From Tolypothrix bouteillei VB521301 (GTDB taxonomy: Bacteria > Cyanobacteriota > Cyanobacteriia > Cyanobacteriales > Nostocaceae), in assembly GCF_000760695.4 (NCBI RefSeq), contig NZ_JHEG04000001.1:1270707-1334706 (forward strand): DNA of 64,000 nt. Direction: 5' to 3'. Under the pieces are notes generated by a model. That model searched no databases, was not told the origin of the DNA, and saw nothing but the letters and a program-made list of their open reading frames with translations. A program made the position numbers and the translations under genes. Positions 52,036-62,316 of the stretch are shown in pieces; the first letter of the stretch is position 1; the number at the start of each line of letters is the position of its first letter.

Positions 52036-53673
52036 CTAATCCACCTCCAGTGGCTTAATTCCTTGCTGTAAAGTATATTGCTTTAACTCCTGTATAAGTT
52101 GTACATCATGTGAAGCTGTTCTTGCTCCTGCTCGTGCTGCCCATTGCTTCAAACCTTCAATTTGTTCGCGAGCTATGGATGCTAAAGGAACTGTTTGCTC
52201 GATCGCACGTAAAATATCCTCTGTTGTAAAATCTCGTCTGTGTCCGTTTTCTTTACCAGAGAACGCTATGTGCATGGCGTCTACAATCACCTGTTCAATT
52301 TCCGCACCACTGAAATTACTTGTCTGTTTGGCTAACAAAGACAAATTAAATTCTCTCAGACGGTTTGGACGCAGGCGTTGCAAATGAACTTTAAAAATGT
52401 CTTGACGTTCAACTTCTGTTGGTAAATTCAAAAAGAAAATTTCATCAAATCGCCCTTTTCTCAGTAACTCTGCAGGTAAAATTTGCACGTTGTTAGCTGT
52501 TGCTACAATAAACACGGGACAAGTCTTTTCCTGCATCCAAGTAATCAAACTGCCGAATACGCGCCGTGAAGTTCCGGAATCTCCATCAATTCCGCTCGTA
52601 ATGTTGCCAAATGCTTTATCAATCTCATCAATCCACAGCACGCAAGGAGCCATTGCTTCTGTCACCTGAATCATTTGCCGCACGCGGCTTTCACTTTCCC
52701 CTACAATCCCGCCAAATAATCGCCCAGAATCCAAGCGTAAGAGGGGTAATCGCCATTCATTGGCAATGGTCTTAGCTGATAAGGATTTACCCGTACCTTG
52801 AATTCCTACAAGTAAAACACCTTTAGGGTTTGGTATTCCGTAGCGTCTTGCTTCTTCTGTAAAGGTATCTTGGCGTAACTGCACCCACTGCTTGAGTTGA
52901 TCCAATCCACCAACTCGCTTCAATGATTCCTGTGGTGTGAAGAATTCTAAAATTCCTGTCTGGCGGATCGTTAATTTTTTTTCTTCCAAAACACCACTAA
53001 TATCAGACTCATTGACCTGCTGTTTTGCTGCTAGAGCTTTTGCTAAAACTTTTTGAATCCGCGTGCGGCTTAAACCTTGACAGGCTTTGACGAGTTGTTC
53101 TCTTGCCAAACCAGTCACCTTGAGTTTTTCTGGTACAACTAACTGCTCGATGAGATAATCAATTTCTGAGGTGTCGGGTAAAGGAAAATCAACAACTGTC
53201 ACTTCTTCTTGTAACTCAGTGGGAAGTTCTAGAGTATTGCTAAGCAATATTAAAGTGTTGCGCGATCGCTTTAACTCCCGTGCTAAGTTTCTTAACTCAC
53301 GTACAATAGGGGCATTTCTTTCACTCGTAGGGCTTTTAATAAATGGGTGCAAATCGCGCAGCACAAAGATAGCAGATTGCTTGTCATCGGTTTTGGCGAT
53401 TCGTGAAAGTGCTGCCATCACCGAACCTTTATCTGTAGCATTGTCGCTCCAACCACGTACAACGTCCCAAAACAACAGTTGACGCTTGGGTTGAGAACGC
53501 GAAGCAACTTGCAGCAGAACTTCCTCAACAGGTTCTTCTTCGACTGCAATTAAGTACAGTAGGGGATAGCGGGCGCGAAGCATCAAATCCAGTTGGTCTA
53601 TAAGAGCGATATGTAATTTTTTCTCACCGTCACTGATGGCATTGTCAGCTCCATTTTGCCAAGAATTCGTCAT
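52036..53673 (-). CDS. Ycf46-like AAA ATPase
   Basis: 545 residues. The N-terminal domain (about 20-245; LIDQLDLMLRARYPLLYLIAVEE) is typical of Ycf46. The AAA module has Walker A GIQGTGKS at 290-297, Walker B CVLWIDEIDKAFG at about 344, sensor VFIVATANNVQILPAELLRKGRFDEIFF with the arginine finger at about 385-415, and an AAA lid to about 490. Homologues are encoded in algal plastids and are linked to responses to inorganic carbon or stress. Partners in many genomes are DUF1257 and DUF2997 proteins, both present in this window. Confidence 0.92.
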   Translation of the reverse strand: MTNSWQNGADNAISDGEKKLHIALIDQLDLMLRARYPLLYLIAVEEEPVEEVLLQVASRSQPKRQLLFWDVVRGWSDNATDKGSVMAALSRIAKTDDKQSAIFVLRDLHPFIKSPTSERNAPIVRELRNLARELKRSRNTLILLSNTLELPTELQEEVTVVDFPLPDTSEIDYLIEQLVVPEKLKVTGLAREQLVKACQGLSRTRIQKVLAKALAAKQQVNESDISGVLEEKKLTIRQTGILEFFTPQESLKRVGGLDQLKQWVQLRQDTFTEEARRYGIPNPKGVLLVGIQGTGKSLSAKTIANEWRLPLLRLDSGRLFGGIVGESESRVRQMIQVTEAMAPCVLWIDEIDKAFGNITSGIDGDSGTSRRVFGSLITWMQEKTCPVFIVATANNVQILPAELLRKGRFDEIFFLNLPTEVERQDIFKVHLQRLRPNRLREFNLSLLAKQTSNFSGAEIEQVIVDAMHIAFSGKENGHRRDFTTEDILRAIEQTVPLASIAREQIEGLKQWAARAGARTASHDVQLIQELKQYTLQQGIKPLEVD

Positions 53674-54060
53674 TGCGCCCTACCCCAGTTATTGATTTCC
53701 ACAATGATGCAGCCAGGGTCATTGAAGAAGACAGTAGTTGTCTCACTCATGCCCCCGTTTTTAGAACATTTGTACTTATAAAATACTCTAGTCGATCGGT
53801 TTTGTCTAGACGTTATAGGTATGGTGGCAAAACACCTTCCTCGTTAGCTAGTTAAAATCAAGCAGTTACTTTATCAGCTGATTGCTCTAACTACTGTATA
53901 AATCATTTTTGAAATGATAGCAATCGTCAACAATACTTGATTCTGTTAAAGATATAAATAAGAGGCTTTAGCGAGATCGGTAATAATTACGATTGAGTTA
54001 TTTTTGCAAACCAACAATCTCAACAAAGTTGGGGTGCAACAGCATTGTTATATTAGGGTT
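53674..54060. other. Intergenic region, no gene seen
   Basis: AT-rich spacer upstream of the Ycf46-like gene and downstream of the minus-strand unknown gene. A small hairpin, ATCATTT/AAATGAT (53902-53918), is the only structure seen. Confidence 0.5.
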
Positions 54061-54666
54061 TTAGGGATTGTATTCGCACCAAAACCTATGCTTAAATCCC
54101 AGCCAATCGCCAGTTTGAAGATAACCCAGATTGTATATATATCCACTCTCCCAAAAACTGAAAATGTAACTTTTACAATCTTGAAGTGTCTCTTGCATAA
54201 ATTGTCTGACTTGCTCACCCTTGGGATATTTAATTATGTCTGAGAGTGACTCATCAACAGCAAACATTCCACTAGCTCGCAATCCCAACTCAATAGCCTT
54301 TATTTTATTAGATGAGGTAGTACAAATGATTTGATGTTGGTAAGTATAATTGTAGCCGCCATAATAGTAGCCATAAATTGGAATAGGTGCTAGCCTCGCA
54401 AGAATTTTGTTTACCTTTTCAAACAAGTTCTGTGTATTTGAATTCTCAGATTTGCAAGCAGCAATAATGTCAAGGTTTGCACGCAACGGACGATTATGCC
54501 ACAACCGAACTTGGTCAGGGACCGTGGGCATAACACAGAGCCAGTCAGTCCAGTCATCAGTAACTGGTTTGTGCATCTCGTTATCAATTTCACGGATTTC
54601 TTTTTTTAGTTGGGAAGCTCTGCCCATAAGAACTACTAAGAGGGAATCACTGGGAGCTACCAGCAT
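54061..54666 (-). CDS. Hypothetical protein
   Basis: 201 residues; a later ATG at 54627 would give 188. I do not recognise the family. It has a charged helical N-terminal part (MGRASQLKKEIREIDNEMHK), a Trp-rich stretch (DDWTDWLCVMP), an aromatic and Gly-rich segment (YGYYYGGYNYTYQHQ) at about 115-130, and an aromatic C-terminus. There is no signal sequence or membrane segment and no clear ribosome-binding site for either start. It is a single gene between repeat-rich spacers, possibly acquired. Confidence 0.6.
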   Translation of the reverse strand: MLVAPSDSLLVVLMGRASQLKKEIREIDNEMHKPVTDDWTDWLCVMPTVPDQVRLWHNRPLRANLDIIAACKSENSNTQNLFEKVNKILARLAPIPIYGYYYGGYNYTYQHQIICTTSSNKIKAIELGLRASGMFAVDESLSDIIKYPKGEQVRQFMQETLQDCKSYIFSFWESGYIYNLGYLQTGDWLGFKHRFWCEYNP

Positions 54667-54716
54667 TGTAGCGGGATACGCGGAATGTCAAATAGAACAC
54701 TCTCGGCATCGGAGTG

Positions 54717-54756
54717 AGCAGTGCGGTGCGGGGGGTTCCCCCCGTTGAAGCAACTG
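54717..54756. repeat. GC-rich palindromic dispersed repeat (copy 2)
   Basis: Reverse-complement copy of 13684-13722, with core GGGGGGTTCCCCCC. It sits in the 375-base spacer 54667-55041, where I see no gene. Confidence 0.6.
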
Positions 54757-55041
54757 CGAACCCGAAGGGTCCATTTAACGTCAATTTAACTTTTTGGTGA
54801 ATTTAATGGCTGGTTTGGCTGCTTATACCTATTTGCCCAAAAAATCTTCTGTTGACATTTACCCAAAAGATTTACCTGCACTGCCTCCTGCTGTGTTTTA
54901 GTTCCGTCGAACTTACCTTAAAATTGGAAGTGACACGGTAAGTACAGCCAAGCGTACAAGAAAGTAACAAATTCTCAAACTTAGACAAAATATAATTTTT
55001 CAGGATTAATTTCCTCTTCTATAGCTATCTCACATCTCGGA

Positions 55042-56883
55042 TTAACCTCTATATTCATCTAACAATTGAGGAATGTAATCGTAACCATCTACTCCAATGA
55101 CAGAAATAATTTTAGAACGGTTTTGCTGTAGTAACTGACTGAATGCTTCTGCTCCTATCTGTCCCTGCAAAATTGTAAGTAAACCCGCCGTTTTTCGCCA
55201 TTCATTTGATGCAATTTGATTTAACAAATACATTCCCAAAACCCCAGTATAAACTGCTTGTTCTGGATTTTGCAGTTGATAGTAAGCCTCTGCTAAATTA
55301 GCTAAATTCAAACCTTGAAGGTATAAATCACCAGATATTTGTGCTGTTTGCAAGCCGTCTTCTAGATGTTTAATTGCTGCTTGCGGTTGTCCTATAACTA
55401 AGTAAGCAATACCTAAACTGCTGAAACATAAAGCTTTACTTTGTAGGTCGCCCAATCTCTCTGATAATGCTAAGCCTTGTTGCAAATAGTTAATCGCCAT
55501 TTCATAGGTTTCTGGTTCTGTTTGTTCTGTCTGCTGTGCTTGCATGACTTCGCTGTAACCTAAATTCACCAGAGCATTTGCTTCCCCTGTACGATCGCCT
55601 GTCTGACGGCTCAGTATTAATGCCCGTTGGCTGTAATTAATTGCTTCTGCGTACATTTTTTCCGCAACGCAAGTACGGCTGAGGTGATTGAAATTGGCGA
55701 TTTCACAAGCACGATCGCCTGCATTGCGTGCTATTTCCAGCGCTGCGGAGTGAAATTCTGAGGAACGTCGGTACTGACCCATTGCACGCTGCGAATAACC
55801 TAAAAGTGTCAATACCCTGGCTTTTTCTTGAGTTCCTTCTGCATTTTGTAGTGGTTCGTTCAAATAATCTAGGGCATCTCGTAAATAGCTGCCAGAGAAG
55901 GAAGCAAAAATTCCTCCATATAGAGGGAAATACGGACGTTGTGCAAAGGTTCGTAAAATCTGGAGCATGACTTGATGACAAGCAGCGCTATACACGGGTG
56001 CAGTATTGCTAAATCCGTTTGCAAGTAAACTCCAAATGACTGCAAAGGTTAAGTAAGTTGAAATTGACAAATTCGATCCAGCTTTTACATTGTAGGGTTG
56101 TTGATCGAACCAATTCACTAACCCTTTCTGTAAAGACTGCAAAATCACTGCAATTTCTACCCAATCACTGAGGCTCATACCACTTCTATGTTGGGCAAAA
56201 TCAATGGCAGACTGTTCCATAGCTAAAGTACGAAACAGTGCTTGGGGTATCTCACTGTTTACCTGCTTCGCCCAAGTTGCCCAAGGACCTTGTTCTCCCG
56301 GTACACCTCCAAATCCCAATGTTCCTCGGCTTTGTTCGTACATCCAGCTAATCAAATGATCCTGTAGCCGTTGCCAAGATGTAACACCACGGGTAATGCC
56401 TTCTGAAATTTGCTTAAAATCGGGATTGGCTTGGGCAAATTGCTGTAGAGATTTTGAAACTTGTTGGATTTGCGGTAATGTGAGGGGATTTTTCCGATTG
56501 GGATCGCTTGCTCTTAAGAATGCAGCTAAACGCCCGCTTGAGTCAGCCGAAGTAATTTCTTTGACTGCGGACGTAATCGCCTCTGCGACTTTGTTTTGCT
56601 GCTCGGCGCGTTGCCATTGACTCTGAATAGTCTTCATTGCCCTGAGACTGCGGGTTGCTTTAGCTTGCTTGAGTTCGTCTTTTTCAGTATCGACTTGTTG
56701 CTGAGTGGAGTTGAGGCGATCGCTCAAAACCAATTCAAAAACTTCTCCCGTCCCTGCAGTCACCCCTTTTAGTAACATTTGATACACTTGTTCTTGAGAG
56801 CTAATCTTGCCCTTAAGGGTGCTTTGGACAATTTCATCAATTAAAGTGAGGTAGCGATCGCGCAATGGCAAAGAGTCAGACAC
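55042..56883 (-). CDS. Tetratricopeptide-repeat protein
   Basis: 613 residues. The N-terminal 300 or so are helical and not recognised (with FGGVPGEQGPWATWAKQV at about 195). From about 350 to 540 TPR units are clear: ARVLTLLGYSQRAMGQYRRS, AEAINYSQRALILSRQTGDR, INYLQQGLALSERLGDLQSK, AIKHLEDGLQTAQISGDLYL, LANLAEAYYQLQNPEQAVY. TPR arrays bind protein partners. No signal peptide. It lies upstream of the sulfonate operon terminator on the same strand and is not part of that operon. Confidence 0.88.
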   Translation of the reverse strand: MSDSLPLRDRYLTLIDEIVQSTLKGKISSQEQVYQMLLKGVTAGTGEVFELVLSDRLNSTQQQVDTEKDELKQAKATRSLRAMKTIQSQWQRAEQQNKVAEAITSAVKEITSADSSGRLAAFLRASDPNRKNPLTLPQIQQVSKSLQQFAQANPDFKQISEGITRGVTSWQRLQDHLISWMYEQSRGTLGFGGVPGEQGPWATWAKQVNSEIPQALFRTLAMEQSAIDFAQHRSGMSLSDWVEIAVILQSLQKGLVNWFDQQPYNVKAGSNLSISTYLTFAVIWSLLANGFSNTAPVYSAACHQVMLQILRTFAQRPYFPLYGGIFASFSGSYLRDALDYLNEPLQNAEGTQEKARVLTLLGYSQRAMGQYRRSSEFHSAALEIARNAGDRACEIANFNHLSRTCVAEKMYAEAINYSQRALILSRQTGDRTGEANALVNLGYSEVMQAQQTEQTEPETYEMAINYLQQGLALSERLGDLQSKALCFSSLGIAYLVIGQPQAAIKHLEDGLQTAQISGDLYLQGLNLANLAEAYYQLQNPEQAVYTGVLGMYLLNQIASNEWRKTAGLLTILQGQIGAEAFSQLLQQNRSKIISVIGVDGYDYIPQLLDEYRG

Positions 56884-56986
56884 TGTAGCAACCTGAAAGC
56901 ATTAAAACAATTATGAACTACTTCTCCACAATCGTGCTATTCATCAAGGGCTTTTCGCATTCTTGCTAATTGTAGCAAATACAACA

Positions 56987-57039
56987 AGACGCGCCATAGC
57001 GCGTCTCAACAGGGATGATAGACCGATCGTTTATCGGTC
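56987..57039 (-). terminator. Two hairpins after the sulfonate operon
   Basis: On the minus strand, first GACCGAT/ATCGGTC (57021-57039, loop of 5), then AGACGCGC/GCGCGTCT (56987-57006, loop of 4) followed by TGTTGTATTT. The second is a good intrinsic terminator candidate for the operon ending with ssuC at 57054. Confidence 0.65.
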
Positions 57040-57053
57040 AGCAATATTTGTTC

Positions 57054-57857
57054 CTAAACATTTTGATAACTGGGATGCCATTGCAGCCAATATCTTTCTA
57101 ACGCTCTAGCAACCACATCTGCTAATTTACCAAATAGAGCGTATAATAAAATACTCAGTACTACCACGTCTGTTTGCATAAATTCTCTGGCGTTCATTGC
57201 CATGTAACCAATCCCAGAATCAGCTGCAATTGTCTCAGCTACGATCAGAGTCAACCACATAATTCCCAATGAAAAGCGTACACCAACTAGGATTGAAGAC
57301 ATTGCCCCAGGAAGAATAATTCGCCAGAACAAAGCCCAAGGATTTAAACCGTACACTCTACCCATTTCAATTAAACCTGGGTCAACGCTGCGAATCCCGT
57401 GAAATGTATTTAAGTAAATGGGAAACATAACACCCAAAGACACGAGAAATAGTCTGGCTTCATCACCAATCCCAAACCATAAAATCACTAGGGGAATCAA
57501 AGCCAAATTGGGAATGTTGCGGAGCATCTGAAGAGAGGTGTCTAACAACTTTTCTGCAACAGGGGAGATACCATTCAGCAAACCCAAAGTAAACCCAATA
57601 CTTCCACCTACTATAAAGCCTGATATAGCCCGAATGGCACTGATACTGATATTTCTGAACAGTTCTCCACTTTTAGCAAGTTGAATAGCAGCACCCACAA
57701 CACCTAAAGGAGCGGGCAAAATTCTAGCAGGGATCACTCCTATTGTAGATAAAAGCTGCCAAACGACTAGTATGAGTACGGGTACGCCCCAAGGAATGAT
57801 GGTTTGAACGTGTCGGTTGTGCCAAAAATTGGATTTTAATTTGAGTGCGAGTGTCAT
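57054..57857 (-). CDS. ssuC: Aliphatic sulfonate ABC transporter permease
   Basis: 267 residues, about six membrane helices. The permease loop is GRVYGLNPWALFWRIILPGA (about 168-187), which contacts the ATPase, followed by LVGVRFSLGIMWLTLIVAET, characteristic of the SsuC/TauC/NrtB branch. It moves sulfonates from periplasm to cytoplasm. The last gene of the operon; the ATPase SsuB that should pair with it is not in the window. It starts 8 bases after ssuD ends. Confidence 0.92.
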   Translation of the reverse strand: MTLALKLKSNFWHNRHVQTIIPWGVPVLILVVWQLLSTIGVIPARILPAPLGVVGAAIQLAKSGELFRNISISAIRAISGFIVGGSIGFTLGLLNGISPVAEKLLDTSLQMLRNIPNLALIPLVILWFGIGDEARLFLVSLGVMFPIYLNTFHGIRSVDPGLIEMGRVYGLNPWALFWRIILPGAMSSILVGVRFSLGIMWLTLIVAETIAADSGIGYMAMNAREFMQTDVVVLSILLYALFGKLADVVARALERYWLQWHPSYQNV

Positions 57858-57865
57858 TGTTACCT

Positions 57866-59023
57866 CTAGGAAGCTGTTGGTTGTGGTTGGAGTAAATTCG
57901 ATGTGGAATTAGATGCGGAAGCAAATTCGTTGTAAGGATCGAATTCAGATTGCGATTTGACAGTGGGAAGAGAGTTTAAAGGAAGGCGTGGAAAGACTAA
58001 TTCAGCAACTCGATAAGCTTCTTCTAAAGAAGGATATCCTGATAGCACAAAGGTATCAATTCCTAAGTCAGTGTATTCCAACATTCGTGCAGCAACTGTG
58101 TCAGGATTTCCTACTAAAGCAGTCCCTGCACCCCCACGTACTAAGCCAATACCCGACCATAAATTAGGGCTAATTTCTAATTGCTCGCGATTGCCTTTAT
58201 GGAGTTCCACCATGCGGCGTTGACCTTCTGATTGCGATCGCCCAAACTTTTGTTGAGCAGCAGTTATAGTTTTCTCATCTAAATATTTAATCAGATCGTT
58301 AGCCGCATCCCAAGCTTGTTGGGTTGTTTCTCTAACAATAACGTGCAGACGAATACCGAACCGGACAGTTCTGCCATGTTCTGTAGCCAATCGCCGCACC
58401 TTCGCTATTTTCTCAGCAACTTGTTGTGGTGGTTCACCCCAAGTTAAATAGACATCAGTATGTTTTGCTGCTACTTCAATTGCTGCATCTGAAGAACCAC
58501 CAAAATATAAAGTTGGATGTGGTTTTTGTACGGGTGAAAATTGAAGTTTTGCTCCTTCAACCTTCACATGACGACCGCTAAAGTGTACTTCTTCTCCATG
58601 CATGAGCGATCGCCAAATAGTCAAAAATTCATCAGTTAATTCATAACGCTCATCATGAGATAAGAACACTCCATCCTTAGCCAATTCTTCTGCATCACCA
58701 CCAGTCACCACATTGAGAATAATTCTCCCCTGAGAGATTTGGTCAAAAGTAGCCGCCATCCGCGCAGATAAGGAAGGTGACATAATCGATGGACGAAAAG
58801 CCACGAGAAACCGCAAACGTTGTGTAACAGGAATTAAAGAAGCAGCGACAATCCAAGTATCCTGTTTTTGTCCCGTTCCAATCAGCATCCCGCCATAACC
58901 GAGTTGATCCACAGCTTGGGCGATTTGAGACATATAAGGATAAGTCGCTTCCCTTCTACCAATTTTTGTGCCTAAATAGCGTTCATCCCCTTGAGTTGGC
59001 AAGTACCAAAAAACATCTACCAT
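57866..59023 (-). CDS. ssuD: FMNH2-dependent alkanesulfonate monooxygenase
   Basis: 385 residues. A luciferase-like flavin enzyme that releases sulfite from alkanesulfonates. Typical SsuD stretches: [95 protein letters not shown] with breaks, and [21 protein letters not shown] Gln/Ser-rich tail of about 30 residues follows the usual end. It needs reduced FMN from a separate reductase, not seen here. Confidence 0.94.
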   Translation of the reverse strand: MVDVFWYLPTQGDERYLGTKIGRREATYPYMSQIAQAVDQLGYGGMLIGTGQKQDTWIVAASLIPVTQRLRFLVAFRPSIMSPSLSARMAATFDQISQGRIILNVVTGGDAEELAKDGVFLSHDERYELTDEFLTIWRSLMHGEEVHFSGRHVKVEGAKLQFSPVQKPHPTLYFGGSSDAAIEVAAKHTDVYLTWGEPPQQVAEKIAKVRRLATEHGRTVRFGIRLHVIVRETTQQAWDAANDLIKYLDEKTITAAQQKFGRSQSEGQRRMVELHKGNREQLEISPNLWSGIGLVRGGAGTALVGNPDTVAARMLEYTDLGIDTFVLSGYPSLEEAYRVAELVFPRLPLNSLPTVKSQSEFDPYNEFASASNSTSNLLQPQPTAS

Positions 59024-59110
59024 TTTGTTATCCTTCCCCTATTTAGTTCAAAATTGAGGGATTGGGGATTGGGGAGATGAGGGAGAGGGGGTAGATGAAG
59101 TAGAACTTTC

Positions 59111-59176
59111 TTCCTTGTCTTCCTTGTCTTCCTTGTCTCCCTTTGGTCCCCCTTGTCCCCCTTGTCTACCTTGTCC
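59111..59176. repeat. CCTTGTCTT-type short tandem repeat
   Basis: About seven imperfect 9-10 base units (CCTTGTCTT, CCTTGTCCC) between ssuD and the first binding-protein gene. Related units at 60331-60352 and, inverted, at 19171-19202. Confidence 0.75.
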
Positions 59177-59177
59177 C

Positions 59178-60227
59178 TTACCTCTGACTCAACAATCTTT
59201 GAGGCGTAATAGCTGCATATTGCTGTGGTGTGAGGATCGCTTGCTGGATATCAATTTTTTTAGGTATCACTTTTTCTTGATAAAAAGCATCAGCAATACG
59301 CTGTTGTTGGTTAATAATATCCGGTGTCAATCTCCTCAAACTATAAGTTCGCCGACGAACGACAACTCCCAGAATAGATGGATCGAGCTTAAGTTCGGGA
59401 GCAAGCAATTTGACAATTTCATTGGGGTTAGCTTCAGCCCATCGTCCTAACTTGTCGATCTCATCCAAAACCACTTTCACAAGTTCGGGGTTTTGTGTCA
59501 CAAAATCACGTCTGGATAAATAGAAACCACCTTGCGTTGCAATTCCACCCGCATTTCTTAAAGTGCGAGCATTCGCTGTTTTTTGTACAAAAGCATAAAA
59601 GGGGTCCCAAGTCACCCAAGCATCAATTTTCTTTTGTAGAAAAGCATCACGGGCTTCTGCTGGAGTCAAACTAATGGGTTGAACATCACTAAATTTTAAG
59701 CCTGCTTCTTGTAAAGCTTTTAATAATAAATAATGAGAAGCTGAACCCTTCTGAAAAACCACTTTCCGACCTTTCAGATCTGCAACTTGCTTAATAGGAG
59801 AATCTTGCCTGACTATAATGCCACTCCCTTCACCTTTGCTGGGTTTGCGCCCTGCAATATAAACAAGTTGTGCGCCAGCCGCTTGAGCAAAGATTGGTGG
59901 TGTTTCCCCCACACTACCTATATCAACTCTACCTGCATTCATGGCTTCCATCAACTGAGGACCGGCTGGAAATGGTGCCCAGTCTACAGAAACTCCTAAA
60001 GCTTGAAGACGTGGTTCTAAGACTCCTTTGAGTCTAACAATATCCCCAGAAGTTTGATAGCCCATTCGGACTGTATTTGTCTTAAATCCAGAAGGTTTTG
60101 TTTGTGCTTGCCCTTTCTCTATAAAATCCCCAATAAGGGGAACTGAAAAACTAGATAATCCTAATAAAGAGTATTGTGCAAAGTTTTTTAAAAATTTGCG
60201 GCGTTGTTGTAAAAAATGTTCGTCCAT
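59178..60227 (-). CDS. Sulfonate ABC transporter substrate-binding protein (Tat-type signal)
   Basis: 349 residues from ATG 60227; GTG 60248 is in frame but overlaps the GAGGAG ribosome-binding site. The signal region RRKFLKNFAQYSLLGLSS is of the twin-arginine kind. The mature protein matches SsuA: VRMGYQTSGDIVRLKG, WAPFPAGPQLMEAMNAGRVD, VGETPPIFAQAAGAQLVYIA, LKGRKVVFQKGSASHYLLLK and AWVTWDPFYAFVQ. It delivers sulfonates to the permease. It is one of three related binding proteins here. Confidence 0.9.
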   Translation of the reverse strand: MDEHFLQQRRKFLKNFAQYSLLGLSSFSVPLIGDFIEKGQAQTKPSGFKTNTVRMGYQTSGDIVRLKGVLEPRLQALGVSVDWAPFPAGPQLMEAMNAGRVDIGSVGETPPIFAQAAGAQLVYIAGRKPSKGEGSGIIVRQDSPIKQVADLKGRKVVFQKGSASHYLLLKALQEAGLKFSDVQPISLTPAEARDAFLQKKIDAWVTWDPFYAFVQKTANARTLRNAGGIATQGGFYLSRRDFVTQNPELVKVVLDEIDKLGRWAEANPNEIVKLLAPELKLDPSILGVVVRRRTYSLRRLTPDIINQQQRIADAFYQEKVIPKKIDIQQAILTPQQYAAITPQRLLSQR

Positions 60228-60370
60228 AATTGTTATGAAACTCCTCACTTTAATTCAGTTTTATTGAAAAATCCAGTAATTGGGGAAATAACCACCAGAG
60301 GTATACAAAGAATAAAGTTCTACCCTCTGTCCCCCTTGTCCTCCTTGTCCCTAAACCCATCTCCACTTCC

Positions 60371-61399
60371 TTACGAAGATTGCGGTGTCCAAACAGCCTC
60401 TTTAATTTGAACTGGTTTCGGAATTAACTTCAACTTGAAAAAGAGATCTGCCATTTGCTGTTGTTCTTGCACTATTTGGTCATCCATATAGACCACACCA
60501 AAATTAGGTCGTCTTTGAAAAGACCATTCCCAATTTTCTGCTTTAACTCCTGTTGCTGTTTCTAGAATTTTGGCAGTTTCTTTGCGGTTACTCTTTGCCC
60601 AATCCTCATCTTTTTTCTGTTCCTCAAGAATTGCCTTGACAAGATCTGCATGCTTGTCAACAAAAGAGCGAGTGGCAATAAAATAAGAACGTTGTTCTGC
60701 CACTTTTTCACCATTAGCAAGAAGACGTGCTTTTCCTGTTCGTTCCGCTTCAGCATAACGAGGGTCAGATGTTACCCAAGCATCAACGTTTCCTCCTTCA
60801 AAAGCAGTCCGAGCTTCTGGCGGTAAAAGATAAACTGGCTGAATGCCTTTAAGTGTCAGTCCAGCTGCTTCCAAAACTTTTACTATAAGATAATGCCCCG
60901 CTGTTCCTTTACCGACAGCTACTTTTTTCCCTTTGAGATCGGTAACTGTCTTAATGGGAGAATTTGGTTTTACTAAAATGACTTGTCCCCTACTATTGGG
61001 TAAACTGCTAGCAACATAAACCACTGGTGTTCCTGCTGCTTGGGCAAAAATGGGAGGTGGCGCACCTACAACCCCAATATCTACCGCTCCAGCATTCATC
61101 GCTTCCATCATGGGCGGTCCTTGAGAAAACTCACTCCACTTGACAGTAACGCCTGAAGAACCCAATCTTTTTTCCAAACTACCTCTAGCTTTAACAATAT
61201 TTAAAAAAGCTGTTCCTTTTTGGAATCCAATGCGAATTTCTGTTTGTTTAACCTTATCGGAAGCTTGTTCGGCTGTTGGATTTTGACTCTTTTGTACGCT
61301 CTGAAGATTTGAATTGCTGCCAGTGTTTGTCCCGCAACTTGTAAGAGTTATCAGTAATAAAACTAAGGGCAACTTTGACTGAACAAATTTGACAATCAT
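60371..61399 (-). CDS. Sulfonate ABC transporter substrate-binding lipoprotein
   Basis: 342 residues. Lipoprotein signal with LTSC at about residues 19-22, so the mature protein is probably tethered to the membrane. SsuA-like stretches: IRIGFQKGTAFLNIVKARGS, WSEFSQGPPMMEAMNAGAVD, VGAPPPIFAQAAGTPVVYVA, LKGKKVAVGKGTAGHYLIVK and AWVTSDPRYAEAERTG. It differs enough from its two paralogues to bind a different sulfonate. Confidence 0.9.
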   Translation of the reverse strand: MIVKFVQSKLPLVLLLITLTSCGTNTGSNSNLQSVQKSQNPTAEQASDKVKQTEIRIGFQKGTAFLNIVKARGSLEKRLGSSGVTVKWSEFSQGPPMMEAMNAGAVDIGVVGAPPPIFAQAAGTPVVYVASSLPNSRGQVILVKPNSPIKTVTDLKGKKVAVGKGTAGHYLIVKVLEAAGLTLKGIQPVYLLPPEARTAFEGGNVDAWVTSDPRYAEAERTGKARLLANGEKVAEQRSYFIATRSFVDKHADLVKAILEEQKKDEDWAKSNRKETAKILETATGVKAENWEWSFQRRPNFGVVYMDDQIVQEQQQMADLFFKLKLIPKPVQIKEAVWTPQSS

Positions 61400-61411
61400 T
61401 GTATTCCCACC

Positions 61412-62275
61412 TTAAAAAGGACGACTACCAGCAAGGCTGACTCGCTTCATAACACGTCGGTAGTTGGGATCGAATGCTTGACGGTAATGCAACGTAGCTT
61501 GGTTATCCCAATAAACAATGTCGCCTACAGACCATTTGTGTTTGTAGTAAAACTGGGGCTGATTGAGATGTTGTCTTAATTGTTCAATGAGTTCCGATCC
61601 TTCTTGTGGATCTAAGCCCACAATTTCTACCTCTGTTGCATAGTCTAGGTAAAGAATCTTTTTACCAGATTCAGGGTGAGTTCTAACTAAGGGATGGGGA
61701 AAAACAGGGCCGATCGGGGGGATGCTTTTATCAAAACGGTACTTTGGTTTTGGCTGGCTGCGATCTCTTAAGAACGGGTTGTATGTAATCAACTGTAAGT
61801 TAGCTATTCTTTGCTTTGTTGCTTTATCTAACTCTTCGTAAGCCAAATTGAGATTTAACCAGTAGGTATCCCCACCTTCAGGAGGGACTTCAAGAGCGTA
61901 GAGCAACGATCCACTTGAAGGGTAAGGAGTCCAGTGGTGATCTGAATGGAAAGCAAGTTCGCCAGTACCAGTGTATCCACCATCGACATTAGAAATGGGA
62001 ATGACAACTGGAGTCACCCCTGGTTCGGAAGCCAGTACTGGAATGTCATCTGGTGGGATGAACAGAGAACCAAAGTAAAAAGCAAAATTTAAGAGTTCGT
62101 CATCAGTAAGATTCTGATTTTTAAAAATGAGAATGTGGCGATCGCGCAAAGCTTGTTTGAGTTGTAATATCACCTCTGGCGCAACAGGTTTGCTAGCGTC
62201 TAATCCAGTGACTACAGCACCTAAAGGAGCATCTAGTGCAGTTATTTTAAATTCTGTTAAGGTTAATGCAGGCAT
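61412..62275 (-). CDS. TauD/TfdA-family dioxygenase (taurine/sulfonate)
   Basis: 287 residues from ATG 62275 (TTG 62305 is in frame). A 2-oxoglutarate- and iron-dependent dioxygenase that cleaves sulfonates such as taurine to release sulfite. The iron ligands are H-x-D in FHSDHHWTPYPSSGSLLYAL (about residue 110) and the distal His in ATLHYRQAFDP (about 264), with the 2-oxoglutarate Arg in NYRRVMKRVSLAG. Between two binding-protein genes, so the operon can use both the SsuD and the TauD routes. Confidence 0.92.
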   Translation of the reverse strand: MPALTLTEFKITALDAPLGAVVTGLDASKPVAPEVILQLKQALRDRHILIFKNQNLTDDELLNFAFYFGSLFIPPDDIPVLASEPGVTPVVIPISNVDGGYTGTGELAFHSDHHWTPYPSSGSLLYALEVPPEGGDTYWLNLNLAYEELDKATKQRIANLQLITYNPFLRDRSQPKPKYRFDKSIPPIGPVFPHPLVRTHPESGKKILYLDYATEVEIVGLDPQEGSELIEQLRQHLNQPQFYYKHKWSVGDIVYWDNQATLHYRQAFDPNYRRVMKRVSLAGSRPF

Positions 62276-62316
62276 GATATTTACCCTATTTTGATGATCT
62301 GTCAACTAATAATTCT

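Noticed and set aside
59115..59450. Plus-strand frame of 111 residues
   Set aside because: It begins in the CCTTGTCTT tandem repeat and runs antisense to a binding-protein gene.
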